A stretch of 64,000 nt of DNA from Aurelia coerulea (lineage: Eukaryota > Cnidaria > Scyphozoa > Semaeostomeae > Ulmaridae): the NCBI GenBank assembly GCA_039566865.1, contig CM076960.1, positions 8,530,001-8,594,000 on the forward strand. Direction: 5' to 3'. The first letter of the stretch is position 1. Each line of letters opens with the position of its first letter. This document shows, piece after piece, positions 32,851-47,800 of the stretch. A program made the position numbers and the translations under genes. The notes under the pieces are model-generated. The model had not been told where the DNA came from and made no database searches. It was given only the letters and a program-made list of their open reading frames with translations.

Positions 32851-35800
32851 GTCAGTGGAACATTCATTGTTTACCTTATCGAGATCTGCATTTTCTTTGA
32901 CAATAGCATGTTCTAATGTTTGCTGTACATGCACCTATCATCTTAACAAGGTGAGTTTAAAGATCTCTAAAGCATTTGATAGGGTATGGCACGACGGTTT
33001 GATTTATAAACTAAAACGATGTGGCGTTTCTGGAGAGCTCCTTTTACTTATCCAAAGTTTTCTTAAGGATAGAAAACAGCGACCAGTTTTAAATGGACAG
33101 AATTCTGATTGGGGAGATATTTCAGCAGGAGTACCCCAGGGTTCTATTCTAGGACCCTTGTTTTTCCTTGTATATATCAACGATCTAGCTGCTGACGTGA
33201 AGTGCAACGTTAAGCTTTTTGCTGATGATACATCGTTGTTTACCGTAGTAGAAGACTCTAACTCGGCTGCCAGTGATATGAACCATGACCTAGAGTTGAT
33301 AAGACAGTGGGCCTACGATTGGAAAATGTCCTTCAATCCTGATCCGCAAAAACAAGCTGTTGAACTGATATTTTCTACGAAAAGAATTGAAATCAATCAT
33401 CCAGAAATTCGTTTTAATAATATTTCAGTGATGAAAGTGGATAAACATAAACATTTAGGAATTATCCTGGACTCAAAGCTTTCTTTTTCGGCTCATATCC
33501 AGGCAGCTATCTCTAAGACAAGGAAGGGTGTCGGTTTGCTGAAATATCTCTCCAAGTACCTACCCAGACATACCTTAAACGAATTATTCAAGCTCTATGT
33601 GCGACCCCACCTGGAATACGGAGATGTTATCTATCATATTCCGGCCAAAGTATGTGAATTTAGCGGTAACACTACTTTGTTAAGTTTGATGGAAAAGTTG
33701 GAGTCAGTTCAGTATTCTGCTGCTCTAGCCGTTACAGGAACGTGGAGGGGGACATCGCGAGAGAAGTTGTACGCAGAACTTGGTTGGGAATCATTGAGTT
33801 CCCGAAGATGGAGTAGACGCCTTACGTTGTTTTACAAAATGATACATAATCTGATGCCTGAATATACAGCTGATCCAATCCCTCAACTTCAGCAGTCGCA
33901 TTACTCTCTTCGCAATCAGGATGTCATTGGGCGAATAAGGGCAAGGACAGAAAAATTCAAATCCAACTTTTATCCCAATTGCCTCTCAGAATGGAATGAA
34001 CTAGATCCGGAGGTTAGACTTGCACCATCGGTCGCTATCTTTAAGAGAAAGCTGATTTCAATTATCCGCCCCCCTGCTAAATCTGTCTTTGGGATTCATG
34101 ATCCAATAGGATTATCCTATCTGACTCAACTTAGAGTGGGTCTTAGTAAGTTATGCTTTCACAAATTCAAGCACAATTTTAGGGATTCCATAAATCCAAT
34201 GTGTCCTACAAACGATGGTATTGAGACTACGGAACACTTTTTGTTGCTCTGCCCCTCCTTTGAGGTTGAACGTCGAAATCTTCTCGCTAGAGTGTTTGAT
34301 TTGCTGCGACCATTTGGACATATCGATCTTTCAAATGAGGTTTTGACACAACTTTTATTATATGGTGATAAAGACCTTCCAAAGGACCTCAACAGAAATA
34401 TACTCGAGCTGATTCTACATTACATCCACGCAACTGGTCGCTTCAGTTGAGATCACCGTAAATCTAGTTAAACGTCGCCAAACCACTAAGTCCATTTTCG
34501 TAAAGTTTCTTGTCGTAGAGTCCTGTCCATATTTTCCTTTGCAAGCCTGTTTCACATTGGATGTTAGGCTTATATTAGAAATCCAGACCCGATAGCGGTG
34601 TCTCGAGCCATGGGGACCTTGGGTGGGAAGCAGTGACGGGGACGGTTGTTGTCGTTGTTGTTTCCTCGGCCGGCGTTCCGATTGTTCACTATTATATTTT
34701 GGCCTGACATCTAATGTGAGACCGGCTCAAATATTTATTTGTAAAATGTTTTTATAATTAGCATTTCTATTTGTATTAGTTGTAGCGTATGTATAGTAGT
34801 TTGTAGTAGTTGTATTTTAGTTTATATTAATTCCAGGGGGTAGACATGACATTTTGCTCCTCCTGGTCCCCGTCCTTGTAGTGTGGTATAGTAGATTGTA
34901 GGTATTGTTTAGGTAATTTTGTTGTAAATTTTTATATTGAATATAAAAAAAAAAAAAAAAAAAAGTTTAAAGAGAATCAACGGAGATAAAAGCCCCGCGC
35001 GGAAGGAGTCTGGGTATTCTATTATTAGCCTATTGTATTTGATGATTTCGAGACGATCATGGATATTGTTTAACAAGAGGAACAATAACATGCGTAGGAG
35101 TTTTCAATGCCCTATTTATAGATGACCTCCTCTTAGCTCCGTTCGTTCACTTTAAAGAACACGTAATTTTATATGTCTGCTGTAGCTTACAGAAATACCT
35201 TATTACACCAAATTAACACAGTGCACTAATTGAAGAATTTTGCATTATTTAAAACCACGTTACTGCGCGTTAGTTATAACATACTTGAGAAACTAGCTTA
35301 ACCATTCGCATTAAGTTGTGATCGCTTAAGTTTTTTTTCTTTTTTTATACATCATTTAATAACTTACAATATATATTACTTATAACACTACTTACAGAAT
35401 GCCATACCCTACTACTAAAACAATACCATTTGGAGCGAAAACTACGTCTACCTCACGAACATAACACGTAACTACTGGAGAGAAAAGGGTAATTGATAAA
35501 ACTACACGCAACTGCTACAAAAAAGAAAGAAACATTTACTTTAAAGAGGACATATAAGATATAATGCAGTTTACATTTTACAATACTTTCTAATTACAAA
35601 TAAGTAGATTAGGCATTTGATTTTAGGATGAAGTTATTTACTTCAAATGGCAACTTTTTGTCACCGTGCAAAAGAATCTGTAAAAGGACAGGACTTGGAA
35701 CGTCCATAATTTCAAATGAGCGCAGCACCGGAAGGACACCAGCGAGGAGGTCACGCCTTTGTTCTTCAAAAGAATGGCACAACAATAGGTAGTGTTCCGT

Positions 35801-38800
35801 ATCCTCAGGACCGTCGTTGATTGGACACCTCGGGTTGATTGTGTCACTAAAATAGGTCTGAATTTGTGAAAATTCAGTTTGCTCAACCCTACCCTAAGTT
35901 GAGTTAATAAAGAAAGCCCTCGTGCATCATAAATACCAAAAACAGGGCTAGAAGATGGTCTAATAAGCGAAATCAATATGTTCTTGAATATACTGATGGA
36001 AGATGATTCTCTGATTTCAGGGTCAAGTTTACTCCATTCATGCAAACTGTTTGGGAAAAAGCTTGACTTACATTTTTCAGTTCTTGCCCTAATTTGACCA
36101 ACAACAGGTTGATTGCGAAAAGCATAATTAGGCTGATTCAGTTGTGGAATAGGATCTCTTGTATAATCTGGCATCAGGTTGTTAATGATTTTGTGGATCA
36201 TAAAAAGTCGTCTGCTCCATTTTCTAGAGTACAGAGATTCCCATCCTGGCTCTTGATACAGCTTTTCACGGAAGTCCCTCTCCGTGTACCTGTTACTGCT
36301 AATGCTGCAGAATATTGTACCGATTCGATTTTTTGCATCAGGATATTACCACGGCTATTTAGACTAATCTCCTTGCATGGAATGTGGTAAATCACATCAC
36401 CATAGTCTAAGTGGGGTCTAACATAAATCTTGTAAAGTACATTCAAGGTCTCCATAGGAAGATACTTTGAAAGAAACTTCAACATTCCAATTGCTTTTCT
36501 CGATTTAGCAATAGCCTAGTTTATATGACTTGAAAAAGAAAGCCTTGAGTAAGACCAAGATGTTTATGCTCATCCACTTTCATTACTTGCATATTGTTGA
36601 AAAATATCGCGGGATGATCAATTTTGACTCTCTTCGTTGAGAAAATTATCTCTGCAGCTTGCTTTCTGGGATCAGGGTTGAAGGACATTCGTTTTTGAAC
36701 TGAGTGCCGTATTCTGGTGGATCTCCGGGAATTTCACTTCCTGTATCCAAAGTCGAATATTGCAGGATGAAGTAATCATTGAATATCTGTGCTTTAGATG
36801 AGAAGTCAAGAACGAAAATATCATTTTCTAGGAGGGGAGGTATTTCAGGAATTTTGACTTTGTTTAGGACCTTATTAATTAGAGACCAGTAGGTTCTACT
36901 ACCAGTAGCAGGATTTGCAAGAGTCATTCCGATCTTGGAGAAATATTTCTGCTTAGCATCTTCCACAATTTTAAAGCCCTTTGAGAGATCATACTTTGGA
37001 TTTCTTGGTACTTATCTGCAGGTCGGCCATTTCTAACAAAAGATTTGTAGGCACGATTCTTTTTTCGAAGAAATGCTTTGATCGATTTAGTCACCCATGG
37101 AGCTTGACGTGGCCTAATCGTTTTAAATTCATTGGGTATGAAATTAGAGCACACGTTGAGAGCGACCTCTGTCAGTAACTTTACTTGTTGGTTTGAGCAC
37201 TTAATCGATTGAAGAGATTCGCGCCATTGATACATTTCGATGCTTCTTCTGATAGTATCAATATTGGCCCTGTCATAGTGCCAGAGTCTCTGAGTAAAAG
37301 GGGGTGGAGCAAGATTATTAATCGACAATCTGCCATATACAATTTGATGATGGCACTGTTCATGGAGTGATGGATGAACACCTGATTCGATGAAAATGTT
37401 TGGTTAGTCTGTGAAAATAAGATCTATGCACGACTTAGATTCACCAATCATATGGGTTGGCTCATTAATCAGCTGATGAATACCAAGGTCGGCCGTTAAA
37501 GGCTCGACGCACTTTCCTTCTTCGTTTTCATTGTCATCTACCCACCACTGGGAGGAGCGACGGTTGAAGTCCCCTGAAATGATTACTGCATAAGGATCTT
37601 CGGCAGCCATTTTGATAACATAAGCTCAAAATTATTCATAAAACTATCAAATTCTTCTTGATTCTGGCTAGGACTCCTGTAGATAATAGCAAAAAATATT
37701 TCCTCCTGTTGATTTGGATTTCGCAAACAACACATTCGGGAAGCGTGGCAATGTCAGAGCGCACTTTTTTCGGAAGAGTTTCCTTGATATAGAGCCCAAA
37801 CACCACCCCTATTAATATGTAGCAGATGATTCTGCTTGATGAAAGAATATCCAATCAGTGCCAGCTAATCCTCGCCAATGCTACTATCAAGGTGAGTTTT
37901 CACAACACCTATCAGATCATAATCATATACAGAATTGTATGCCTCGACGAGAGACACTCGAAGAAAATCGTATGCTATTATACTATTCAAATTCCAGCTG
38001 CAATTTCGCTTAAATTTCTGCCGCGTTGAAGATAATACCCGTGCTAATTTTCGTGTAATAAGGTACACTGGTTTGTTTTTATTAGAATCTTGAGTCCAGG
38101 GCTTGTAGGCAGTTTCTTACATTCTAAGACATTGTTGCTCCAACAGTTTCTTGTGGTTGCCTTAAATGTTCAATTCTGTAATTGCAGAATAGATTTAGTT
38201 TTGCTAAATGGGCTTCCAAAGTACCTACAAATATCTCAAACAAGAAATAGAAAAGATTCAGACTCAAAATGATGTCAAAACATTTGTCAATACTGTAAAC
38301 TGTAAAAACATTTTCTGACCTTTTCAAAAACTAACGCTGCAAATCATAAAAGGCTCTTAGCGTTTATTAATCCAGCTAGCATGGTTTCGTAACTTTTGAA
38401 AAACTGAGCCTACAGTTTCTGATAACGCCTGGTTTGCATTAGTTTGTTGCAGTCGTCGTGGTCGTCAGGGTCATTGATGAGTTTTCTCGTTGACGTTCAC
38501 ATTCAGTCATTTGGGTATTTAGGTTTTCTGGGCTTTGTGGGTCTTTTGAGTTGTTATGACCGTTTGTTCCAACGACTCTAATGACTTTGGCGATCTAACC
38601 AGGCTTGGGCGGTTTCTCGAAAAAAAAATGAGTGAATGGCTCTTATTTTGCTTGAATATACCGAAGAAGGTTTGTTTCAAACTTACTTTGAAGATTTTTG
38701 CTGACTGGTTTCAGTTTTGCTGCATTATTTGAATACCTTTTAAGAGATCGATGTAAAATCATCTGTAAAGCTTGGCATGGGTACAAAGAAAGCCTAGTTG

Positions 38801-41800
38801 CTGTTTTAGCGACTGACTAAATGCCCTAAAGAATTCTGTTGGAGAGAGAGTAATGTCGTTATTAAGATTTCAAACTAATTCTCTATTGTCTTTCCATGAA
38901 GAGACTTTTTTTGAGAGAGTGCTTCTGGGTTAAAAATCGTTTCTAACATTGACATGCTACGTTACCAGGTAAGTCAATAAAAACAATCCCCATTTGAAAG
39001 GACACAACTCCTGCCATTTAATTACGATGATATCAGCAAATACATAATTCAATGGGAGACAAGTTCAAATCTACTTAAAAATTTTCCTAACTAAAATCCG
39101 CCACTCCGCTCTGAAATGATGAAAGATTTCATCGAGCATCTTCAAAAAACCTTCAAAACGTGCCCAAAATCACGACCAAATTTTCCTAACATTTCTTGTT
39201 TATGATTTACGTTTTCTGCATAACTGAAGACCTTCGGCAGGTGCCCTCCCTCCCCCTCCCGTCCACCCGTTCCTACTTTCACCGGCCTTAGAAGTTTAGG
39301 CTCATAAAGGAGGATAGCAGCATCAGGAGCTTACAATGAGGAATAGTACTTCGTCGGCCATTAGAGAGTTAGAGGCCGTCAGAAGCTACAGAATTGATCA
39401 ACGGATTGAATTTTCTGTCTGAAATAGGAATAAATATAAACGATTTATCTCAGTGTGCACTTTTAAATATCTTATTATATGGAGACTCTAGGCGTAACTG
39501 CGCCCTAAACAGACGCATCATCTCTGCAACCTTGGAATAGTAGAAATTGGTGTATTGGCAGGAAAACGGAGTTTAATGAGGAAGCGAAGAGCAAGAATTG
39601 CGACGATAATCATTTTCATTGTATTATTATTATTTCATTCCAAGACAAATCCAAGTAAATAGTTATGACAAATCCGTGTGACAAATCCGAGAAGTTATTA
39701 TTAATTAAAAGACTAGGCCATGTTGAATTACAATTGACGTTTCGAAGCAAAGCTGTGCTTCATCATCAGAATACCAAGTTTCCTAATGCACGAGGCTAAA
39801 TTTATATCCATAAAGACAATAAACTACCAAAAATGTGTTGTTTACAAATCCTACGTGAAAAATAATGAGGTAACCTTGGAATACATCTTCAGAACTGCTC
39901 GAATGAGCTGAGCTGCATCCCCCTTCTCTTTTTCTCTCTTTGTGTATTTCTTGTTTGTTCTATGTCTAAATGTTGGCTGCAGGGGAGATGTGCTTGTTCA
40001 CACCCCATGCAGTTTTCGTCTTGTGTAATTTTGTATTTGTTTGTGTAAGTAGTTACGGTTTCTAGTTATGTATTCTTGTAGTTTTGCAAGTTTGATAATT
40101 TGATATAAAAAAACGGATTAAATTTCAATTGATATCAACGATCAACATCTCTTGTTGAAGATTTTTGTTCTTTGTATTGGCTCACTATTGTAATTTAAAT
40201 TCTCAATTTACCTTATGGGGGTAATTTTTTCTTCATATATCCGTCACATTTGTTATGTTTTTATTTCAGGATACCACGGCTCAAGAAGTGGTTATAGCAT
40301 CAGTGGAACAGTTTGGAATTACAGATACACGCGGGTAATTAAGCTTTGGTTTAACAACTTTGCAACTCCAGCATTGAACTGTAAAAACCGGATTTTCAAA
40401 ATGCTTCCCCTAATACTGCAGAATTCCACGACGGTGAAATTGAGTAGAATGAAATATATTAAAATAAACTGTGCACCGATTTCTATTGTCTCAAAGTTTT
40501 AGTCATCGCTATGTTTGTATCAAACAAGATACCTCTATTTTTCGAAAGAAATTATCAAAATGAAATTCACCCAAGATACCACAACTATTATAAAGGAAAC
40601 CGAAACTCCTGCTTAAAGTCATTGTCAACCTTACAAATTTTAGGTAACTTATTTGTCACAGTACACAAATCATTGAAAGCAATCCTTAGTCATGTGAGCG
40701 ACAGATCGGTGAAGAAAGACGCTGGAGAATTGGAATATTCAGAGAGAAATTGATAAGTGATTAGAATGTTGTACATTGTTGGTTTCAAGGTATTAGAATA
40801 TATTTGTAACCAAGTCTCGCAAATTTTATTGGATGCCTTGGCAATAGTTCTAAAATCTCAATCTTTTGTTTAGGAAGCCATATTTCTTGTGTGAAGTAAC
40901 AGCTACAGATGATGGTGTCATAAGACAAAAACGATTATTGAATGTAGCAACTGATCTTGCCAATCGTATTGGACTTAGCTCTAGGTATGTAAAACCAAGA
41001 CACTTTACTTGCTTTCCTATTTTCCTTCATTCCCTTTGATTTTGCATCATATTACCTCAAGATGCGCTCTGGGTCAATGAGCGCCTGAACTGATATGCTT
41101 ATTGAAAGGTTTACGTTACTTGGCAAACTCAGGCTTGTGGGAATTTTTGAACTGATCTCAAACTGTGCCAGTTTTTCAGTATCTGGACCACGACAAGGTT
41201 CACCAGGGCATGAAAAAATATTTATCTTCCTGCGACCGGACAAAATTCATACTTAAAATATCGTGCATGAAGACTGGAATTATTTTTCTTCCATTGGAAA
41301 AATTGGAAGCACCGTGCACTCATTACATCACCATGAATACACTTGGTCGTAGAGCTACTGATTGTTGACGGTACCAAATAAGTGATACATTGCAATCACA
41401 GCTTATAAATTCCCCATGTCCATAGCATTTATGAAAATATGGATGTAGATGAAGTTGGATTCAAATACACGAAACTATTATAATTTGCAAAAATCAAATT
41501 TCTTTAGTATTCTCATAATTGTTGGTTATATACAAAATGATAATGAATTGTACATGAGATTCAACTATAGGCTACTTTTGCTTGACATTAATATATTTTG
41601 AATATTTTCCTGCAGGATATTATGAATGGTTTATTTCCTGCGACCGCCCGGTCGCATGGTCGGGTGGGTTTTCATGCCCTGAGGTTCACTTTAGGATCGA
41701 GATTAAAAGCACACTTGACAGCTCTATTTCTATAATTGATAGATAATTCCATTTTTGGCAAGCTTTAGAGCTAATGAACCAGATTTTTCATGAATTAAAC

Positions 41801-44800
41801 AGTTGAGCTTATTTTCTGACTTTAGAACGGCAGGTATTTTATATGCCTTTTGCGACCCCTTGTTTGAACTGCAACAACGGAACGACGTTAGCATCATTTT
41901 AGATACAGACTGAGAAAACATTTTCATGCTATTTTAAGGGCATTACTGGAAAAACCTACTGTTGATGATGACAACTATTTCTCTTTGCTGCCGTCATCAG
42001 GTGAAAAACCTTATATTCCCCTGAATTTGTCTCTGTCTCTTTTTTGAATTATTTCATATATTTTATATGTTCTCTGACTTACCCTTACTGCTGTTTACTC
42101 TCAAATTAACTTTACTACACTGTATCAAAACTTTTCCAATTAAATTCTGATTTTATTGTTCGCTAGTACTGTTGAAAAAACACATTTTCATATTCCTTTA
42201 TAGGTATTACATTAAGAATAGTCTATCAGATGGTGGTGTTACAACAGAGATCGCTCAGGTTACATAGATCTTTATCATAATGCACTTAATTCCTCCTGAC
42301 CACTTCTAATTATCATTAATTTATGCCAGTATAGGAAACTTGGTGTTTCCATTCCCGAATCTTCCAACTGATTTGTATCAATTATCTTTTGATAAATGAA
42401 GGTAATTTCATTTTTGTGTTGTTTAACTGCCAATTCTAAGGCAGCCCTGCTAAAATTTGCCTGCCAAAAGGGAACAATTCTGCTTGTTAGTAACAAAGTA
42501 TTACTTCTAATTTGTTGTGGACGTTGCTATTTTTTGCCTTCGAGGCTGTAAAAACTACCGGGTGCACTAAAATAAACTATGCATGTTTGACAGGCCACAA
42601 TAAATCGTACACTGGACCGATTTTTGAAGATTTATGACTTAATCTTTAGCAGAAAGCCTGAATTAGATCCCAGGTTTTTTAGCAAATTTTTCTGTTTTCA
42701 GTTTTTAGAGCTACAAGCGAATTTCTTACAATTTTCTTTTTCAAAAACACTGAAGACGATCAAAAAACGTCGATCAAATTTTCTAAAGAATCGACATGAA
42801 TGGACAATGAGGAAACTTTTTCCTGGTGATGTGGGATCTATAAATGGATGAATTGTAATCTAATGTACGAGAGTTCGTACTAGAAGTTTTAAGAAACTCG
42901 CTTCTAGCTCTAAACAATGAAAACAACAAAATTTGCAAAAAGTCCAAGAATCTAATTCAGACATTATGTTAAATATTGAGTCATGAATCTTCAAAATCGG
43001 TCCAGTGTACGATTTATTGTGGCCTGCCAAGCGTGCATAGTTTATTTTGTCGCACCCGGTATATGTATCTCGTACTATAGCAAGTCTATGGCATTCTATT
43101 CTATAATCCCTTACAAAATACGTTCACCTCTCAATAAATGCTCTATAGGAATACCTCGTAAAAAGTATTGTTATTTCTCCACAGGAAATTGCCAGGGAAG
43201 GCACAACTACGTTTCTACAACTTTCACCGTTAGATATCGCGAGAGAACTCACACTTACGGTAATTTTTTGCTCTCTTTATAAACGGTTCTTTATTAATAG
43301 GAGTATTTTGGTATATGGTTAAGAAGTATTCCAGCTTTTTACGAAATGATTTCACAAATTTGAAATTGTTTGCCCTGCAAGTGGTTGCCCAGTAAAAACG
43401 CTGACTGATATGGTGATTTTTATTGCCAGCCCTGCCATCTCAAAATCTAATCTCTCATAATTGCAATTATGCTTACCTATTGATGGCTGTAATATCCTTG
43501 GGTAAGGGTGGCGAGAGGAAGTTTGTAGACACGAATATATCGTGTGTGTGGTTGTCTGAATTAACTATAAATGGGCTGATCTACTTATATTCACCAGACA
43601 AATAAACAATTACAGTAGAAATAAGGTTAGGATTTAGTATCATGTGTATTTGTGCATATGTGTACATTAGCCTCGATATTACAATGGTCAATTTTTTCTC
43701 GTGACAATTTAGTCTTGCAGTGTGTCATGTCATAATCATTACAGCAAATTGTAGGGCCTTACGAAACAGACTAAAACAAAACTTTATGAATGGTGCCTTG
43801 AGTCCAAGCTCCTTTTGTCCTAGTTTGTAGAGAATTATACTTTTACTTGCAGGACGTAAAAAAAGACATACAAGTTGACCTAAACAATACCTTGAATCGT
43901 AGTTCCTACCTAAGATTTCCATCCATGTATCAAAGTTATTTGAAATGGTCTATCAGTTCAGCTGGTCAATTGTTCAAAAGTTAAAACACTTCAACTCACC
44001 CCATACACCCAATTTCTCATAGGACTTTGACCTCTTCCGAAGTATCGACTCACGGGAATACATTTACAATCTCTTCGATTCGAAAAGCGATGGAAAATTC
44101 ACAAATCTTGGAAAATTCGAACAAGTAAGTAAATGTAATTTTGCATAAGATTCTGCAAGGTCCTTATTTGAACTAACTATTAAACAAATATTTATAATTG
44201 TTTTCAAACGTATGACGTATGTATGAAAATTGCATCGGTATTTTGTTCGTCATTTTATTCCCTCAGATATTGTTATTCTCTCGTATTTAGAGAGAGAGAG
44301 AGATGTATATTTGACTTGCCACGTTTGAAACTCTATCCAAAAACAAATTTAGGAAAATCCTTGGCATCGTTAGTCTGGGATGATTGTAAGTTCTTTCCGT
44401 TGTAGAATGGGCTCTTTGACGTTTCTTAGTTGCCTCTTAGTTTGTAGTTGTGTTTAGATTCCTAGATTTCTTCCGGTTTGCCGTGTTGCCGTGTTGCCGT
44501 GTTGCCGTGTTGCCGTGTTGCCGTGTTGCCGTGTTGCCGTGTTGCCGCGTTGCCGTGTTGCCGTGTTGGATGGTAGATTCAAACTACAACTGTAAATTTT
44601 GTAAAAGCTGTTCTTACCTCGTGCACGTTTGAGAGCTTCGTAATCCTTTACGACAGGACAGTTGTACCATTTTGCGTTAAGTTCCTATTTCATAGGTGTC
44701 AAATTCATTCAGAGACATTTTGCATACTAGCAGTTAGACATAGTTTCACTTTTGCGCAATATTTGTCTCCTTGACTCAAAACTTTCCTTTTCAGGTCATA

Positions 44801-47800
44801 TATGAGCAGCTATTTTCAAAACTAGAAAGGGTATTGGTTTGCTGAAATGTCTCTCCAAATATCTGCCCAGGCATACTCTAAACGAATTATATAAGCTCTA
44901 TGTGCGACCCAATTTTGACTATAGTGATTCTCTTTATCACAATCCAGCAAAAGTATGTGACTTCAGTAGCAGTACAGTATTACCCCGTCACTAAGAAACT
45001 GACTTATAAGAAACTGCAGCCTGCCAGATAGCACCATAGTCATTGTCCAACATTTGGTTTAATATAACATTTTATAATATTTATGAGAAACCAAGCAGCC
45101 TGGTTTTACAAAATGAGTTTCTTACTGGCGGGGTAATACTGTATCATATTGCAAAATCTAGTGGAAAATCTAGGGTCGGTTCACTACTCTGCTGCTGCTT
45201 TTGGAGGGCCCCTTGTAAAACAGCTCCGGCTGAAGGGCAACCCTCCTTAAAAGAATCAAATATCAATATCAAAATATCAAATATTTTGCTGTAACTGAAG
45301 CATAGAGCATCATCGCGAGAAAAGATGCACGCAGAGCTTGGATGGGAATCGCTATGTTGCTGGAAGGTGGAGTAGACGCCTTACTTTGTTCTACAAAATA
45401 GTAATAATCTAACCCCTGAATATACCTTGGATCCAATCTCACCACCTCAGCAATCGCTGCCTGATTTTATCCATGAAACTGGTCGATTTGACTGAATTCC
45501 TTCAAATTTTTGTAATCCTTCAAGCAACCGCCAAGTCCCCTTTTTCCGAATTTTCTTTGTTTTCGTAGTGTTGTAGAGTGGAGTGTTTTGTAGGTCGTTT
45601 AATAAGTATTGTGTATTTGCTGCGAAGCAGCGTAATATTCTCGCGCCATAATTTCGCAATTCGATTCTCATTGGATGCTTATCTGTTAACATAGCTGTCA
45701 AATCTTTTCTTTTGTCGAAAGCTCCCGTGGGGCTCTGCTCCACGCTCTGATCAGATCGTATTTTCTCCTAAAATTGACCAATCAGGTGCCTTCGTTGTAT
45801 TTACTTCCGCATTTCGCAGCGAAACTCTTCTTCGAAACCACTCTTCGACAAAGATCATTGCAAGGTCGTACAAATCGATTTTCATCAAAATTTCTTCAAG
45901 TGGAGGGATTCTCCATGCTTTGGACCATAAGTGTTTTCGGTATGGCCTTGCGATCGCTACAAATAGCAGAATTATGGCATTTTTAATGCTCAATGCAGTC
46001 ATTCATCGGTTACAGATTCTATAATTAGCAAAAAGAAGAGTACAAAACTGAAAACCTGAAGAAGAACTAGTGCATACACATACCTCAAATGGTTTTAATA
46101 ACAAACATGCACTTTTTCTTCCGCGATCTACAGGCAGTTTCACCAGCAAACAACACAGTCAAAAAAATGGGCGCGAGAACTTGAATGATCAGCTACATGG
46201 CATCGTCGAATAACAACAACATCTAATTCCAATGAATAGAAGTATGAATAAATCAACGATGAATAACGAATATATGAACTTGCCACGCTGAAGAATATGG
46301 GAAGTGCTGTGCGTCCAATCTGGCTCAGAAAGAACAATTTCGTGATGTCTTTTTCGATAAACCGTGCCACCATTCCTTTATCCAACTGCGGCTATCATTC
46401 CGAGGTGGAAACCGACAAATAACATTAGCCAAAACGACGTACGAATTTATCGGTCACATCCCATCTTTTATTGCAAGAAAGATGTCTATCGTCTTATGGT
46501 CTAGCAGCTTCATGAAACAGAACTGAAATGCTAGGTTTAATTTTCTTAAGAATACGAACAACAAGAAGAAATTTACATTTTATATTCATAACGAGATTGA
46601 TTTTATATTCATAAATAGATTGATCTTTTTGAAGGTGGAAATACTATTATAAAAACTCCTCATGTCAATTTCACATTTTGTGTGGATATCATACTGGGTG
46701 AGTCGGAAAAAAGAATCCCCGTTTGGAAGGTCACGGCTCCCTGGATATCAAAACAATGATATCGGCAAATATATAGTTTTATGGTAGAAATGTTTAAATC
46801 TACTATGAAATTTACCTGACTGAAATCGGCTACTCCATTCTGAAATTATGAGGGATTTTCTCCAGAAAGCCTCTTTAAAAAACCTTCAAAACGTGTCCAA
46901 AATCATGAACAGATTTCCCTAACATTTCTGCCTTACAATGCCTTACAGCAATGACTTGTGAACGCTTTAGCACGTGCTATCCTCTTGGGAGGATGAACAA
47001 GTCCTCTCCCTGGTATCGATGACCTATTCAGGGGGGATTGCATTCTCCCAAGAGGACAAAATACATGAATTTATGCGAGTGTCATCAATTTTAGGAAGGA
47101 AAATGTGCTCATTGTTTTCATTCGTTTTTGCAGGTTTTTTGAAGGGGCTTTCTGCAGAAAATCACCCATATCCACGGGAAGGAATGGCCGATTAAGACCG
47201 GGTAAATTACTGAACCTAATTGAACATATTGGCAATAAAACAAGACATTTTTCAATATTATTGCTTTGATATTCATGGAGCAGTGGCCTTCCAAGCAGGG
47301 ATCCATTTTTCTGACTCACCCGGTAGAAAATATCTTATGTTTTAGAAGTCCTTCATTAGAAAATTACCCCTTCGCGGTCAAGCAATACAGTAGCATCAAA
47401 GCAAAGTTAGGCAGTTTGCTCATTGCCTATTCATAGAAGCACAACCCTACTTTTTGTAAGATTCTACAACTTTGATCCAAAAAAGTAAGCTCCTCAAAAT
47501 TCTCATTTTCTGAGTACAAAATGTTTCGTAAGAGTTTCTTAAAAGTTCACTCAAATTTCGATCAGTGTTGTAGGATCACTGGGATCTCCCGTGCCCTCGA
47601 TAAAATTGTGCAGCAAGTTATGAAATCGTGCCACAGTGTAGATCACGTATCTCATGTAGAATAACCAAGTGAAAAGTGAAATTAATTTGTTCCAGTTCCA
47701 AGGTGTTACATTAACCTTAGGCCTGATTCTATTAGAAAAGTTTCTTGTAAGGTTCTCAAATTTTCAAAAATTTCAACGGACAGTTTATCGACGTTCATTC

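Noticed and set aside
32753..32963. 5' extension of the 565-codon RT frame
   Set aside because: This part runs through PDZ-GEF exon a in the wrong frame and host intron; the retrotransposon begins after its target duplication at 32964.
44450..44632. Frame with repeated RVAVLPCC units
   Set aside because: Translation of the 8-bp minisatellite.
45447..46002. Frames of 83-98 codons in the palindrome arms
   Set aside because: No family likeness, frames broken between the arms, and arms present in inverted copies; treated as repeat sequence.
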